DNA of 64,000 bases from Tupaia tana (GCA_026018925.1 JAKSZU010000323.1:124001-188000), one strand, 5' to 3'; positions 12,179-25,782 are shown, counted from the stretch's first letter. The notes: a model not told the origin generated them from the sequence alone. Program-made: numbers and translations.

Positions 12179-13495
12179 GAAGGAGTGTTGAGCCATTCTC
12201 TGGGAAGATTCCTTATGGAAACTGGGAACTAGATATTTCATGGCACAGGAGAAATTAAGATTTTCTACTCATAATTCAGCTTCCAGCAAGCAAAGCTAGT
12301 GTGGCACGAGCGTTGAACCATTCTCTGAGAAGATTCCTCATGGAAACTGGGATCTAGATATTTCAGGGCACAGGAGAAATGAAGATTTTCTACTCATAAT
12401 TCAGCCTCCAGCAAGCAAAGCTAGTGTGGTAGGGAGCCCCTCTGGCCTTCTATTTCTGTCTCTGTGTCTCTGAGGTCTCTGTCTCTCTCTTCTCCTGTCT
12501 CCTCATTTTTTTTCGTAATTTTTCCTTTTTACGATTTTTTTAAAGGTAGAATTTCTCTCTGGCTCTCAGCTCCATCTTTTGTTTTGTTAATAATCCCTTC
12601 AGCTCCTTTCTCCGAGGCAGGAGAGTTGCGCCATTCTCTGAGAAGATTCCTCATGGAAACTGGGAAGTAGATATTTCAGGGCACAGGAGAAATGAAGATT
12701 TTCTACTCATAATTCAGCCTACAGCAAGCAAAGCTAGTGTGGTAGGGAGCACCTCTGGCCTTCTATCTCAGACCATGTGCCTTTGAGGTCTCTGTCTCTC
12801 TCTGCCCCTGTCTCCTCATTTTTTTGGGGTAATTTTTCCTTTTTACGATTTTTTTAAAGGTAGAGTTTCTCTCTGGCTCTCAGCTCCATCTTTTGTTTTG
12901 TGAATAATCCCTTCTGCTCCTTTCTCCCAGGCAGGAGAGTTGAGCCATTCTCTGAGAAGATTCCTCATGGAAACTGAGAACTAGATATTTCAAGGCATAG
13001 GAAAAATGAACATTATCTACTCATAATTCAGCCTCCAGCAAGCAAAACTAGTGTGGCAGGAGGGTTGAGCCATTCTCTGAGAAGATTCCTCATGGAAACT
13101 GGGAACTAGATATTTCAGGGCACAGGAGAAATGAAGATTTTCTACTCATAATTCAGCCTCCAGCAAGCAAAGCTAGTGTGGCAGGAGAGTTGAGCCATTC
13201 TCTGAGAAGATTCCTCATGGAAACTGGGAACTAGATATTTCAGGGCACGGGAGAAATGAAGATTTTCTACTCATAATTCAGCCTGAAGCAAGAAAAGCTA
13301 GTGTGGTAGGGAGCCCCTCTGGCCTTCTATCTCTATCTCTGTGCCTCTGATGTATCTGTCTCTCTCTACTCCTGTCTCCTCATTTTCTTTTTGGTAATTT
13401 TTCCTTTTTACGATTTTTTTAAAGGTAGAGTTTCTCTCTGGCTCTCAGCTCCATCTTTTGTTTTGTTAATAATCCCTTCAGCTTCTTTCTCCCAG
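12179..13495 (+). repeat. Block E, shorter copy
   Basis: Two M units (TTTCATGGCACAGG with AAATTAAG, then GGGATCTAGAT) are followed by I at 12429 (one M), I at 12742 (three M, with CCATGTGCCTTTGAGG) and I at 13306. Markers match 15129-17009 in order, but offsets jump from 2,950 to 3,513. About 563 bases, one three-monomer module, present at 15379-15943 have no counterpart here. Confidence 0.9.
12429..12616 (+). repeat. Chimeric I segment, crossover scar of block E
   Basis: The left part (CTATTTCTG, GTGTCTCTGAGG, TTTCGTAATTT, GGTAGAATTTC) matches the I starting at 15379. The right end (CCTTCAGCTCCTTTCTCCGAG, followed by GTTGCGCC) matches the end of the next I, at 15944-16129. The join falls in the common CTCCATCTTTTGTTTTG region. 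One exchange between neighbouring I copies explains both the hybrid and the missing 565-bp module. Confidence 0.87.
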
Positions 13496-15128
13496 GCTGG
13501 AGAGTTGAGCCATTCTCTGAGAAGATTCTTCATGGAAACTGGGAACTAGATATTTCAGGGCACGGGAGAAATGAAGATTTTCTACTTATAATTCAGCATC
13601 CAGCAAGCAAATCTAGTGTGGTAGGGATCCCCTCTGGCCTCCTATCTCTGACTCTGTGCCTCTGAGGTCCCTGTCTCTCTCTGCTCCAGTCTCCTCATTT
13701 TTTTTTTGGTAATTTTTCCTTTGTACGATTTTTTTAAAGGTAGAGTTTCTCTCTGGCTCTCAGCTCCATCTTTTGTTTTGTTAATAATCCCTTCTGATCC
13801 TTTCTCCCAGGCAGGAGAGTTGAGCCATTCTCTGAGAAGTTTCCTCATGGAAACTGGGAACTAGATATTTCAGGGCACAGGAGAAATGAAGATTTTCTAC
13901 TCATAATTCAGCCTCCAGCAAGCAAAGCTAGTGTGACAGGAGAGTTTAGCCATTCTCTGTAAAGAGTCCTCATGGAAACTGGGAACTAGATATTTCAGGG
14001 CACGGGAGAAATGAAGATTTTCTACTCATAATTCAGCCTCCAGCAAGCAAAGCTAGTGTAGTATGGGGCCCCTTTTGCCTTCTATCTCTGTCTGTGTGCT
14101 TCTGAGGTCTCTGTCTCTCTCTGCTCCTGTCTCCTCATTTTTCTTTTTGGTAATTTTTCCTTTTTACGATTTTTTTAAAAGTAGAGTTTCTCTCTGGCTC
14201 TCAGCTCCATCTTTTGTTTTGTTAATAATCCCTTCTGCTGCTTTCTCCAAGGAAGGAGTGTTGAGCCATTCTCTGGGAAGATTCCTTAAGGAAACTGGGA
14301 ACTAGATATTTCAGGGCACAGGAGAAATGAAGAATTTCTACTCATAATTCAGTCTACAGCAAGCAAATCTAGTGTGGCAGGAGAGTTGAGCCATTCTCTT
14401 AGAAGATTCCTCATGGAAACTGGGAACTAGATATTTCCGGGCACGGCAGAAATGAGGATTTTCAACTCATAATTCAGCCTCCAGCAAGCAAAGATAGTGT
14501 GGTAGGTAGCCCCTCTGGACTTCTATCTCTGTCTCTGTGCCTCTGAGGTCTCTGTCTCTCTCTGCTACTGTCTCCTCATTTTTTTTTGGTAATTTTTTCC
14601 TTTTAAGATTTTTTTAAAGGTAGAGTTTCTCTCTGGCTCCCAGCTCCATCTTTTGTTTTGTTAATAATACCTTCTGCTCCTTTCTCCCAGTAAGGAGAGT
14701 TTAGCTATTCTCTGAGAAGATTCCTCATGGAAACTGGGAACTAGATATGTCAGGGCACAGGAGAAATGCAGATTTTCTACTCATAATTCAACCTCCAGCA
14801 AGCAAAGCTATTGTGGGAGGGAACTCCTCTGGCCTTCTATCTCTGTCTCTGTGCCTCTGAGGTCTCTGTGTCTCTCTGCTTCAGTCTCCTCATTGTTTTT
14901 TGGTAATTTTTCCTTTTACGATTTTCTTAAAGTTAGAGTTCCTCTCTGGCTCTCAGCTCCAACTTTTGTTTTGTTAATAATCCCTTCTGCTCCTTTCTCC
15001 CAGGCAGGAGAGTTGAGCCATGCTCTGAGAAGATTCCTCATGGAAACTTGGAACGATATATTTCATGGCACAAGAGAAATGAAGATTTTCTACGCATAAT
15101 TTAGCCTCCAGTAAGCAAAGCTTATGTG
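13496..15128 (+). repeat. Array segment with a recurrent 2-1-3 module trio
   Basis: One M is followed by I starts at 13621, 14061, 14502 and 14816, with 2, 2, 1 and 3 M units (the last M set continues into block E copy 2). I at 14061 has the GTATGGGGCC/TTTTTCTTTTTGG form, I at 14502 the TTTTTTCCTTTTAAG form, and I at 14816 the CATTGTTTTTTGG form with GATTTTCTTAAAG and CTCCAACTTTT. This trio, with k = 2, 1, 3, recurs at 37533, 41361 and 63054. The I at 13621 recurs at 25908 (offset 12,287). Confidence 0.88.
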
Positions 15129-17009
15129 GCAGGAGAGTTGAGCCATTCTCTGAGAAGTTTCCTCATGGAAACTGGGAACTAGATATTTCATGGCACAGGA
15201 GAAATTAAGATTTTCTACTAATAATTCAGCCTCCAGCAAGCAAAGCTAATGTGGCAGGAGCGTTGAGCCATTCTCTGAGAAGATTCCTCATGGAAACTTG
15301 GATCTAGATATTTCAGGGCACAGGAGAAATGAAGATTTTCTACTCATAATTCAGCCTCCAGCAAGCAAAGCTAGTGTGGTAGGGAGCCCCTCTGGCCTTC
15401 TATTTCTGTCTCTGTGTCTCTGAGGTCTCTGTCTCTCTCTTCTCCTGTCTCCTCATTTTTTTTTTCGTAATTTTTCCTTTTTACGATTTTTTTAAAGGTA
15501 GAATTTCTCTCTGGCTCTCAGCTCCATCTTTTGTTTTGTTAATAATCCCTTCTGCTCCTTTCTCCCAGGCAGGAGAGTTGAGCCATTCTCTGAGAAGATT
15601 CCTCATGGAAACTGGGAACTAGATATTTCAGGGCACAGGAGAAATGAAGATTTTCTCCTCATAATTCATCCTCAAGCAATCAAAGCTAGTGTAGCAGGAG
15701 AGTTGAGCCATTCTCTGAGAAGATTCCTCATGGAAACTGGGAACTAGATATTTCAGGGCACGGGAGAAATGAAGATTTTCTACTCATAATTCAGCCTCCA
15801 GCAAGCAAAGCTAGTGTAGCAGGAGAGTTGAGCCATTCTCTCAGAAGATCCCTCATGGAAACTGGGAACTAGATATTTCAGGGCACGGGAGAAATGAAGA
15901 TTTTCTACTCATAATTCAGCTTCCAGCAAGCAAAGATAGTGTGGAAGGGAGCCCCACTGGCCTTCTATCTCTGTCTCTCTGCCTCTCATGTCTCTGTCTC
16001 TCTCTGCTCCTGTCTCCTCATTTTTTTGGTAATTTTTTATTTTAAGATTTTTTTAAAGGTAGAGTTTCCCTCTGGCTCTCAGCTCCATCTTTTGTTTTGT
16101 TAATAATCCCTTCAGGTCCTTTCTCCGAGGCAGGAGAGTTGCGCCATTCTCTGAGAAGATTCCTAATGGAAACTGGGAAGTAGATATTTCAGGGCACAGG
16201 AGAAATGAAGATTTTCTACTCATAATTCAGCCTACAGCAAGCAAAGCTAGTGTGGTAGGGAGCCCCTCTGGCCTTCTATCTCTGTCCATGTGCCTTTGAG
16301 GACTCTGTCTCTCTCTGCTCCTGTCTCCTCATTTTTTTTTGGGTAATTTTTCCTTTTTATGATTTTTTTAAAGGTAGAGATTCTCTCTGGCTCTCAGCTC
16401 CATCTTTTGTTTTGTTAATAATCCCTTCTGCTCCTTTCTCCCAGGCAGGAGAGTTGAGCCATTCTCTGAGAAGATTCCTCATGGAAACTGGGAACTAGAT
16501 ATTTCAAGGCATAGGAAAAATGAACATTATCTACTCATAATTCAGCCTCCAGCAAGCAAAACTACTGTGGCAGGAGGGTTGAGCCATTCTCTGAGAAGAT
16601 TCCTCATGGAAACTGGGAACTAGATATTTCAGGGCACAGGAGAAATGAAGATTTTCTACTCATAATTCAGCCTCCAGCAAGCAATGCTAGTGTGGCAAGA
16701 GAGTTGAGCCATTCTCTGAGAAGATTTCTCATGGAAACTGGGAACTAGATATTTCAGGGTACGGGAGAAATGAAGATTTTCTACTCATAATTCAGCCTGA
16801 AGCAAGAAAAGCTAGTGTGGTAGGGAGCCCCTCTGGCCTTCTATCTCTATCTCTCTGCCTCTGATGTATCTGTCTCTCTCTACTCCTGTCTCGTCATTTT
16901 CTTTTTGGTAATTTTTCCTTCTTACGATTTTTTTAAAGGTAGAGTTTCTCTCTAGCTCTCAGCTCCATCTTTTGTTTTGTTAATAATCCCTTCAGCTTCT
17001 TTCCCCCAG
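15129..17009 (+). repeat. Block E, longer copy
   Basis: After two M units come I at 15379 (three M), 15944 (one M), 16255 (three M) and 16820. The I at 15944 begins GAAGGG and is of the TATTTTAAG type. Compared with 12179-13495 it holds one extra module of about 565 bp. Confidence 0.9.
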
Positions 17010-20000
17010 GCTGGATAGTTGAGCCATTCTCTGAGAAGTTTCCACATGGATACTGGGAACTAGGTATTTCAGGGCACAGGAGAAATGAAGATTTTCTACT
17101 CAAAATTCTGCCTCAAGCAAGGAAAGCTAGTGTGGCAGGAGAGTTGAGCCATTCTCTGAGAAGATTCCTCATGGAAACTGGGAACTAGATATTTCAGGGA
17201 ACGGGAGAAATGAAGATTTTCTACTCATAATTCAGCCTCCAGCAAGCAAAGCTAGTGTGGTAGGGAGTCCCTCTGGCCTTCTATCTCTGTCTCTCTGCCT
17301 CTGAGGTCTCTGTCTCTATCTGCTCCTGTCTCCTCATTTTTTTTTGGTAATTTTTCCTTTTTACGATTTTTTTAAAGGTAGAATTTCTCTCTGGCTCTCA
17401 GCTCCATCTTTTGTTTTGTTAATAATCCCTTCTGCTCCTTTCTCCCAGGCAGGAGATTTGAGCCATTCTCTGAGAAGTTTCCTCATGGAAACTGGAACTA
17501 GATATTTCAGGGCACAGGAGAAATGAAGATTTTCTCCTCATAATTCATTCTCAAGCAATCAAAGCTAGTGTAGCAGGAGAGTTGAGCCATTCTCTGAGAA
17601 GATTCCTCATGGAAACTGGGAACTAGATATTTCAGGGCACGGGAGAAATTAAGATTTTCTACTCATAATTCAGCCTCCAGCAAGCAAAGCTAGTGTAGCA
17701 GGAGAGTTGAGCCATTCTCTGAGAAGATTCCTCATGGAAACTGGGAACTAGATATTTCAGGGCACGGGAGAAATGAAGATTTTCTACTCATAATTCAGCC
17801 TCCAACAAGCAAAGCTAGTGTAGCAGGAGAGTTGAGCCATTCTCTGAGAAGATCCCTCATAGAAACTGGGAACTAGATATTTCAGGGCACGGGAGAAATG
17901 AAGATTTTCTACTCATAATTCAGCTTCCAGCAAGCAAAGCTACTGTGGAAGGGAGCCCAACTGGCCTTCTATCTCTGTCTCTGTGCCTCTGATGTCTCTG
18001 TCTCTCTCTGCTCCTGTCTCCTCATATTTTTTGGTCATTTTTTATTTTAAGATTTTTTTAAAGGTAGAGTTTCTCTCTGGCTCTCAGCTCCATCTTTTGT
18101 TTTGTTAATAATCCCTTCAGCTCCTTTCTCCGAGGCAGGAGAGTTGCGCCATTCTCTGAGAAGGTTCCTCATGGAAAATGGGAACTAGATATTTCAGGGC
18201 ACGGGAGAAATGAAGATTTTCTACTCATAATTCAGCCTCCAGCAAGCAAATCTAGTGTGGTAGGGAGCCCCTCTGGCTTTCTATCTCTGTCTCTGTGCCT
18301 CTGAGGTCTCTGTCTCTCTCTGCTCCAGTCTCCTCATTTTTTTTGGTAATTTTTCCTTTTTACGATTTTTTTAAAGGTAGAGTTTCTCTCTGGCTCTCAG
18401 CTCCATCTTTTGTTTTGTTAATAATAACTTCTGCTCCTTTCTCCCAGGCAGGAGAGTCGAGCCACTCTCTGAGAAGGTTCCTCATGGAAACTGGGAACTA
18501 GATATTTCAGAGAACAGGAGAAATGAAGATTTTCTACTCATAATTCAGCCTCCAGCAAGCAAAGCTAGTGTGGCTGGAGAGTTGAGCCATTCTCTGAGAA
18601 TATTCCTCATGGAAACTGGGAAGTAGATATTTCAGGACACGGGAGAAATGAAGATTTTCTACTCATAATTCAGCCTCCAGCAAGCAAAGCTAGTGTAGTA
18701 GGGGGCCCCTTTGGCCTTCTATCTCTGTCTCTGTGCTTGTGAGGTCTCTGTCTCTCTCTGCTCCTGTCTCCTCATTTTTCTTTTTGGTAATTTTTCCTTT
18801 TTACGAATTTTTTAAAAGTAGAGTTTCTCCCTGACTCTCAGCTCCATCTTTTGTTTTGTTAATAATCCCTTCTGCTCCTTTCTCCCATGCAGGAGAGTTG
18901 AGCCATTCTCTGAGAAGATTCCTCATGGAAACTGGGAACTAGATATTTCAGGGCACGGGAGAAATGAAGATTTTCTACTCATAATTCAGCCTCCAACAAG
19001 CAAAGCTAGTGTAGCAGGAGAGTTGAGCCATTCTCTGAGAAGATTCCTCATGGAAACTGGGAACTAGATATTTCAGGGCACGGGAGAAATGAAGATTTTC
19101 GACTCATAATTCAGCTTCCAGCAAGCAAAGCTAGTGTGGAAGGGAGCCCCACTGGCCTTCTATCTCTGTCTCTGTGCTTGTGAGGTCTCTGTCTCTCTCT
19201 GCTCCTGTCTCCTCATTTTTCTTTTTGGTAATTTTTCCTTTTTACGATTTTTTTAAAGGTAGAGTTTCTCTCTGGCTCTCAGCTCGATCTTTTGTTTTGC
19301 TAATAATCCCTTCTGCTCCTTTCTCCCAGGCAGGAGAGTTGAGCCATTCTCTGAGAAGATTCCTCATGGAAACTGGGAACTAGATATTTCAGGGCACAGG
19401 AGAAATGAAGATTTTCTCCTCATAATTCAGCCTCCAACAAGCAAAGCTAGTGTAGCAGGAGAGTTTAGCCATTCTCTGAGAAGATTCCTCATGGAAACTG
19501 GGAACTAGATATTTCAGGGCACAGGAGAAATGAAGATTTTCTACTCATAATTCAGCCTCCAGCAATCAAAGCTAGTGTAGCAGGAGATTTGAGCCATTCT
19601 CTGAGAAGATCCCTCATGGAAACTGGGAACTAGATATTTCAGGGCACGGGAGAAATGAAGATTTTCTACTCATAATTCAGCTTCCAGCAAGCAAAGCTAG
19701 TGTGGAAGGAAGCCCCACTGGCCTTCTATCTCTGTCTCTGTGCCTCTGATGTCTCTGTCTCTCTCGGCTCCTGTCTCCTCATATTTTTTGGTAATTTATT
19801 ATTTTAAGATTTTTTTAAAGGTAGAGTTTCTCTCTGGCTTTCAGCTCCATCTTTTGTTTTGTTAATAATCCCTTCAGCTACTTTCTCCGAGGCAGAAGAG
19901 TTGCGCCATTCTCTGAGAAGATTCCTCATGGAAACTGGGAACTAAATATTTCAGGGCAGAGGAGAAATGAAGATTTTCTTCTCATAATTCAGCCTCCAGA

Positions 20001-20455
20001 AAGCAAAGCTAGTGTGGCTGGAGAGTTAAGCCATTCTCTGAGAAGATTCCTCATGGAAACTGGCAACTAGATATTTCAGGGCACAGGAGAAATGAAGATT
20101 TTCTACTCATAATTCAGCCTCCAGCAAGCAAAGCTAGTGTGGTAGGGAGCCCCTCTGGCCTTCCATCTGTGCCTCTGTGCCTCTGAGGTCTCTGTCTCTC
20201 TCTGCTCCTGTCTCCTCATTTATTTTTTGTAATTTTTCCTTTGTACGATTTTTTTAAAGGTAGAGTTTCTCTCTGGCTCTCAGTTCCATCTTTTGTTTTG
20301 TTAGTAATCCCTTCTGCTCCTTTCTCCCAGGCAGGAGAGTTGAGCCATTCTCTGAGAAGATTCCTCATGGAAACTGGCAACTAGATATTTCAGGGCACAG
20401 GAGAAATGAAGATTTTCTACTCATAATTCAGCCTCCAGCAAGCAAAGCTAGGGTG
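17010..20455 (+). repeat. Array segment including the second four-monomer run
   Basis: I starts are at 17260, 17948, 18260, 18698, 19139, 19705 and 20142, with 4, 1, 2, 2, 3, 2 and 1 M units. The M at 17449-17572 is 124 bp. The I copies at 17948, 19139 and 19705 begin GAAGGG. The I at 18698-18888 ends CCCAT. No non-repeat sequence is present. Confidence 0.9.
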
Positions 20456-23400
20456 TTAGGGAGCCCCTCTGGCCTTCTATCTCTGTCTCTGTGCCTCAGA
20501 GGTCTCTGTCTCTCTCTGCTCCTGTCTCCTTATTTTTTTTGGTAATTTTCCCTTTTTACGATTTTTTTAAATGTAGAGTTTCTCTCTGGCTCTCAGCTAC
20601 ATCTTTTGTTTTGTTAATAATCCCTTCTGCTCCTTTCTCCCAAGCAGGAGAGTTGACCATTCTCTGAGAAGATTCCTCATGGAAACTGGGAACTAGATAT
20701 TTCAGGGCACAGGAAATGAAGATTTTCTACTCATAATTCAGCCTCCAGCAAGGAAAGCTCGTGTGGCAGGTGAGTTGAGCCCTTCTCTGAGAAGATTCCT
20801 CATGGAAACTGGAAACTAGATATTTCAGGGCACAGGAGAAATGAAGATTTTCTACTCATAATTCAGCCTCCAGCTAGCAAAGCTAGTGTGTTAGGGAGCC
20901 CCTCTGGCCTTCTATCTCTGTCTCTGTGCCTCTGAGGTCACTGTCTCTCTCTGCTACTGTCTCCTCATTTTTTTTTTTGGTAATTTTTTCCTTTTAAGAT
21001 TTTTTTAAAGGTAGAGTTTCTCTCTGGCTCTCAGCTCCATCTTTTGTTTTGTTAATAATACCTTCTGCTCCTTTCTCCCAGTAAGGAGAGTTGAGCTATT
21101 CTCTGAGAAGATTCCTCATGGAAACTGGGAACTAGATATTTCAGGGCACAGGAGAAATGCAGGTTTTCTACTCATAATTCAGCCTCCAGCAAGCAAAGCT
21201 AGTGTGGGAGGGAGCCCCTCTGGCCTTCTATCTCTGTCTCTGTGCCTCTGAGGTCTCTGTCTCTCTCTGCTCCAGTCTCCTCATTGTTTTTTGGTAATTT
21301 TTCCTTTTTACGATTTTCTTTAAGTTAGAGTTTCTCTCTGGCTCTCACCTCCAACTTTTGTTTTGTTAATAATCCCTTCTGCTCCTTTCTCCCAGGCAGG
21401 AGAGTTGAGCCATTCTCTGAGAAGATTCCTCATGGAAACTGGGAACGAGATATTTCATGGCACAAGAGAAATGAAGATTTTCTACGCATAATTTAGCCTC
21501 CAGGAAGCAAAGCTTGTGTGGCAGGAGAGTTGAGCCAATCTCTGAGAAGTTTCCTCATGGAAACTGGGAACTAGATATTTCATGGCACAGGAGAAATTAA
21601 GATTTTCTACTCATAATTCAGCCTCCAGCAAGCAAAGCTAGTGTGGCAGGAGCGTTGAGCCATTCTCTGAGAAGGTTCCTCATGGAAACTGGGATCTAGA
21701 TATTTCAGGGCACAGAAGAAATGAAGATTTTCTACTCATAATTCAGCCTCCATTAACAAAAGCTAGTATGGTAGGGAGCCCCTCTGGCCTTCTATCTCTG
21801 TCTCTGTGCCTCTGAGGTCTCTGTCTCTCTCTGCTCCTGTCTCCTCTTTTTTTTTTGGTAATTTTTCCTTTTTACGATTTTTTTAAAGGTAGAGTTTGTC
21901 TCTGGCTCTCAGCTCAATCTTTTGTTTTGTTAATAATGCCTTCTGCTCCTTTCTCCCAGGCAGGAGAGTTGAGCCATTCTCTGAGAAGATTCCTCATGGA
22001 AACTGGGAACTAAATATTTCAGGGCACAGGAGAAATGAAGATTTTCTTCTAATAATTCAGCCTCCAGAAAGCAAAGCTAGTGTGGCTGGAGAGTTGAGCC
22101 ATTCTCTGAGAAGATTCCTCATGGATACTGGCAACTAGATATTTCAGGGCACAGGAGAAATGAAGATTTTCTTCTCATAATTCAGCCTCCAGCAAGCAAA
22201 GCTAGTGTGGTAGGGAGGCCCTTTGGCCTTCTATGTCTTTCTCTGTGCCTCTGAGGTCTCTGTCTCTCTCTGCTCCTGTCTCCTCATTTTTTTTTGGTAA
22301 TTTTTCCTTATTAAAATTTTTTTAAAGGTAGAGTTTCTCTCTGGCTCTCATCTCCATCTTTTCTTTTGTTAGTAATCCCTTCTGCTCCTTTCTCCCAGGC
22401 TGGAGACTTGAGCTATTCCCAGAGAAGATTCCTCATGGAAACTGGGAACTAAATATTTCAGGGCACAGGAGAAATGAAGATTTTCTACTCATAATTCAGC
22501 CTCCAGCAAGCAAAGCTAGGGTGGTAGGGAGCCCATCTGGCCTTCTATCTCTGTCTCTGTGCCTCTGAGTTCTCTGTCTCTCTCTGCTCCTGTCTCCTCA
22601 TTTTTTTTTGGTAATTTTTCCTTTTTACGATTTTTTTAAAGGTAGAGTTTCTCTCTGGCTCTCAGCTCCATCTTTTGTTTTGTTAATAATAACTTCTGCC
22701 CCTTTCTCCCAGGCAGGAGAGTTGAGCCACTCTCTGAGAAGATTCCTCATGGAAACTGGGAACTAGATATTTCAGAGCACAGGAGAAATGAAGATTTTCT
22801 ACTCATAATTCAGCCTCCAGCAAGCAAAGCTAGTGTGGCTGGAGAGTTGAGCCATTCTCTGAGAAGATTCCTCATGGAAAATGGGAACTAGATATTTCAG
22901 GACACGGGAGAAATGAAGATTTTCTACTCATAATTCAGCCTCCAGCAAGCAAAGCTAGTGTAGTAGGGGGCCCCTCTGGCCTTCTATCTCTGTCTCTGTG
23001 CCTCTGAGGTCTCTGTCTCTCTGCTCCTGTCTCCTCATTTTTCTTTTTGGTAATTTTTCCTTTTTACGATTTTTTTAAAAGTAGAGTTTCTCTCTGGCTC
23101 TCAGCTCCATCTTTTGTTTTGTTAATAATCCCTTCTGCTCCTTTCTCCCAGGCAGGAGAGTTGAGCCATTCTCTGAGAAGATTCCTCATGGAAACTGGGA
23201 ACTAGATATTTCAGGGCACAGGAGAAATGAAGATTTTCTACTCATAATTCAGCATCCAGCAAGCAAAGCTAGTGTGGCTGTAGAGTTGAGCCATTCTCTG
23301 AGAAGATTCCTCATGGAAAATGGGAACTAGATATTTCAGGGCACGGGAGAAATGAAGATTTTCTACTCATAATTCAGCCTCCAGCAAGCAAAGCTAGTGT

Positions 23401-24402
23401 AGTAGGGGGCCCCTCTGGCCTTCTATCTCTGTCTGTGTGCCTCTGAGGTCTCTGTCTCTCTCTGCTCCAGTCTCCTCATTGTTTTTTGGTAATTTTTCCT
23501 TTTTACGATTTTCTTAAAGGTAGAGTTTCTCTCTGGCTCTCTGCTCCAACTTTTGTTTTGTTAATAATCCCTTCTGCTCCTTTCTCCCAGGCAGGAGAGT
23601 TGAGCCATTCTCTGAGAAGATTCCTCATGGAAACTGGGAACGAGATATTTCATGGCACAAGAGAAATGAAGATTTTCTACGCATAATTTAGCCTCCAGGA
23701 AGCAAAGCTTGTGTGGCAGGAGAGTTGAGCCATTCTCTGAGAAGTTTCCTCATGGAAACTGGGAACTAGATATTTCATGGCACAGGAGAAATTAAGATTT
23801 TCTACTCATAATTCAGCCTCCAGCAAGCAAAGCTAGTGTGGCAGGAGCGTTGAGCCATTCTCTGAGAAGATTCCTCATGGAAACTGGGATCTAGATATTT
23901 CAGGGCACAGGAGAAATGAAGATTTTCTACTCATAATTCAGCCTCCAGCAAGCAAAGCTAGTGTGGTAGGGAGCCCCTCTGGCCTTCTATTTCTGTCTCT
24001 GTGTCTCTGAGGTCTCTGTCTCTCTCTTCTACTGTCTCCTCATTTTTTTTTGTAATTTTTCCTTTTTACGATTTTTTAAAGGTAGAGTTTCTCTCTGGCT
24101 CTCAGCTCCATCTTTTGTTTTGTTAATAATCCTTTCTGCTACTATCTCCCAGGCAGGAGATTTGAGCCATTCTCTGAGAAGATTCCTCATGGAAACTGGG
24201 AACGAGATATTTCGGGGCACAGGAAATATGAAGATTTTCTACTTATAATTCAGCCTCCAGCAAGCAGAGCTAGTGTGCCAGGAGAGTTGAGCCATTCTCT
24301 GAGAAGTTTCCTCATGGAAACTGGGAACTAGATATTTCAGGACACGGGAGAAATGTAGATTTTCTACTCATAAGTCAGCCTCCAGCAAGCAAAGCTAGTG
24401 TG
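20456..24402 (+). repeat. Array segment with 122-bp monomer and CATTG-type modules
   Basis: I starts are at 20456, 20891, 21207, 21771, 22210, 22524, 22963, 23402 and 23966, with 2, 1, 3, 2, 1, 2, 2, 3 and 2 M units. I at 21207 and 23402 are CATTG-type, each followed by the fixed three-monomer series described at 29874. The I at 22210 has TTATTAAAATTTT and GTTAGTAAT variants and is followed by a monomer with CCCAGAGAAG; both return at 28292. Confidence 0.9.
20644..20765 (+). repeat. 122-bp monomer variant
   Basis: This M lacks one base in GTTGACCATTC (usual GTTGAGCCATTC) and two in CACAGGAAATG (usual CACAGGAGAAATG). It follows an I ending CCCAA, and the next M starts GCAGGTGAG. The same set of changes occurs at 31696-31817, 39797-39918, 43627-43748 and 56337-56458, always in a two-monomer module whose I begins TTAGG. 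The five copies are therefore one inherited subfamily. Confidence 0.9.
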
Positions 24403-25596
24403 GTAGGGAGCCCCTCTGGCCTTCTATCTCTGTCTCTGTGCCTCTGAGGTCTCTGTATCTCTCTGCTCCAGTCTCCTCATATTTTTTTGGTAAGTTTTCC
24501 TTTTTATGACTTTTTTAAAGGTAGGGTTTCTCTCTGGATCTCAGCTCCATCTTTTGTTTTGTAAATAATCCCTTCTGCTCCTTTCTCCCAGGCAGAAGAG
24601 TTAAGCCATTCTCTGAAAAGATTCCTCATGGAAACCGGGAACAAGATATTTCAGGGCACAGGAGAAATGAAGATTTTCTACTCATAATTCAGCCTCCAGC
24701 AAGCAAAGCTAGTGTGATAGGGAGCATCTCTGGCCTTCTATCTCTGTCTCTGTGCCTCTGAGGTCTCTGTCTCTATCTGCTCCTGTATCCTCATTTTTTT
24801 TTTTGGTAATTTTTCCTTTTTACGATTTTTGTAAAGGTAGAGTTTCTCTCTGGCTCTCAGCTCCATCTTTTGTTTTGTTAATAATCCCTTCTGCTCCTTT
24901 CTCCCAGGCAGGAGAGTTGAGCCATTCCCGTAGAAGATTCCTCATGGAAACTGGGAACTAGATATTTCTGGACACAGGAGAAATGAAGATTTTCTACTCA
25001 TAATTCAGCATCCAGCAAGCAAAGGTAGTGTGGCAGGAGAGTTGAGCCATTCTCTGAGAAGATTCCTCATGGACACTGGGAACTAGATATTTCAGGGCAC
25101 AGGAGAAATGAAGATTTTCTACTCATAATTCAGCCTCGAGCAAGCAAAGCTAGTGTGGTAGGGAACCCCTCTGGCCTTCTATCTCTTTCACTCTGCCTCT
25201 GAGGTCTCTGTCTCTCTCTGCTCCTGTCTCCTCATTTTTTTTTGGTAATTTTTCCTTTTTACGATTTTTTTAAAGGTAGAGTTTCTCTCTGGCTCTCAGC
25301 TCCATCTTTTGTTTTGTTAATAATCCCTTCTGCTCCTTTCTCCCAGGCAGGAGAGTTGAGCCATTCTCTGAGAAGATTCCTCATGGAAACTGGGAACTAG
25401 ATATTTCAGGGCACAGGAGAAATGAAGATTTTCTCCTCATAATTCAGCCTCCAGCAAGCAAAGCTAGTGTAGCAGGAGAGTTGAGACATTCTCTGAGAAG
25501 ATCCCTCATGGAAACTGGGAACTAGATATTGCAGGGAACGGGAGAAATGAAGATTTTCTACTCATAATTCAGCTTCCAGCAAGCAAAGCTAGTGTG

Positions 25597-25782
25597 GAAG
25601 GGAGCCCCACTGGCTTCTATCTCTGTCTCTGTGCCTCTGATGTCTCTGTCTCTCTCTGCTCCTGTCTCCTCATATTTTTTGGTTATTTTTTATTTTAAGA
25701 TTTTTTTAAAGGTAGAGTTTCTCTCTGGCTCTCAGCCCCATCTTTTGTTTTGTTAATAATCCCTTCAGCTTCTTTCTCCCAG
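25597..25782 (+). repeat. Chimeric I segment (TATTTTAAG left part, GGCTGG right part)
   Basis: The left part begins GAAGGGAGCCCCACTGG and carries TATTTTAAGATTTTTTT, as in the I at 15944 or 17948. The right end reads CCTTCAGCTTCTTTCTCCCAG followed by GCTGGAG, as in the I at 13306, 16820 or 35585. In most other TATTTTAAG copies the right end is CTCCGAG or CTGCTCC. This is best read as a join of two subfamilies. Confidence 0.75.
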
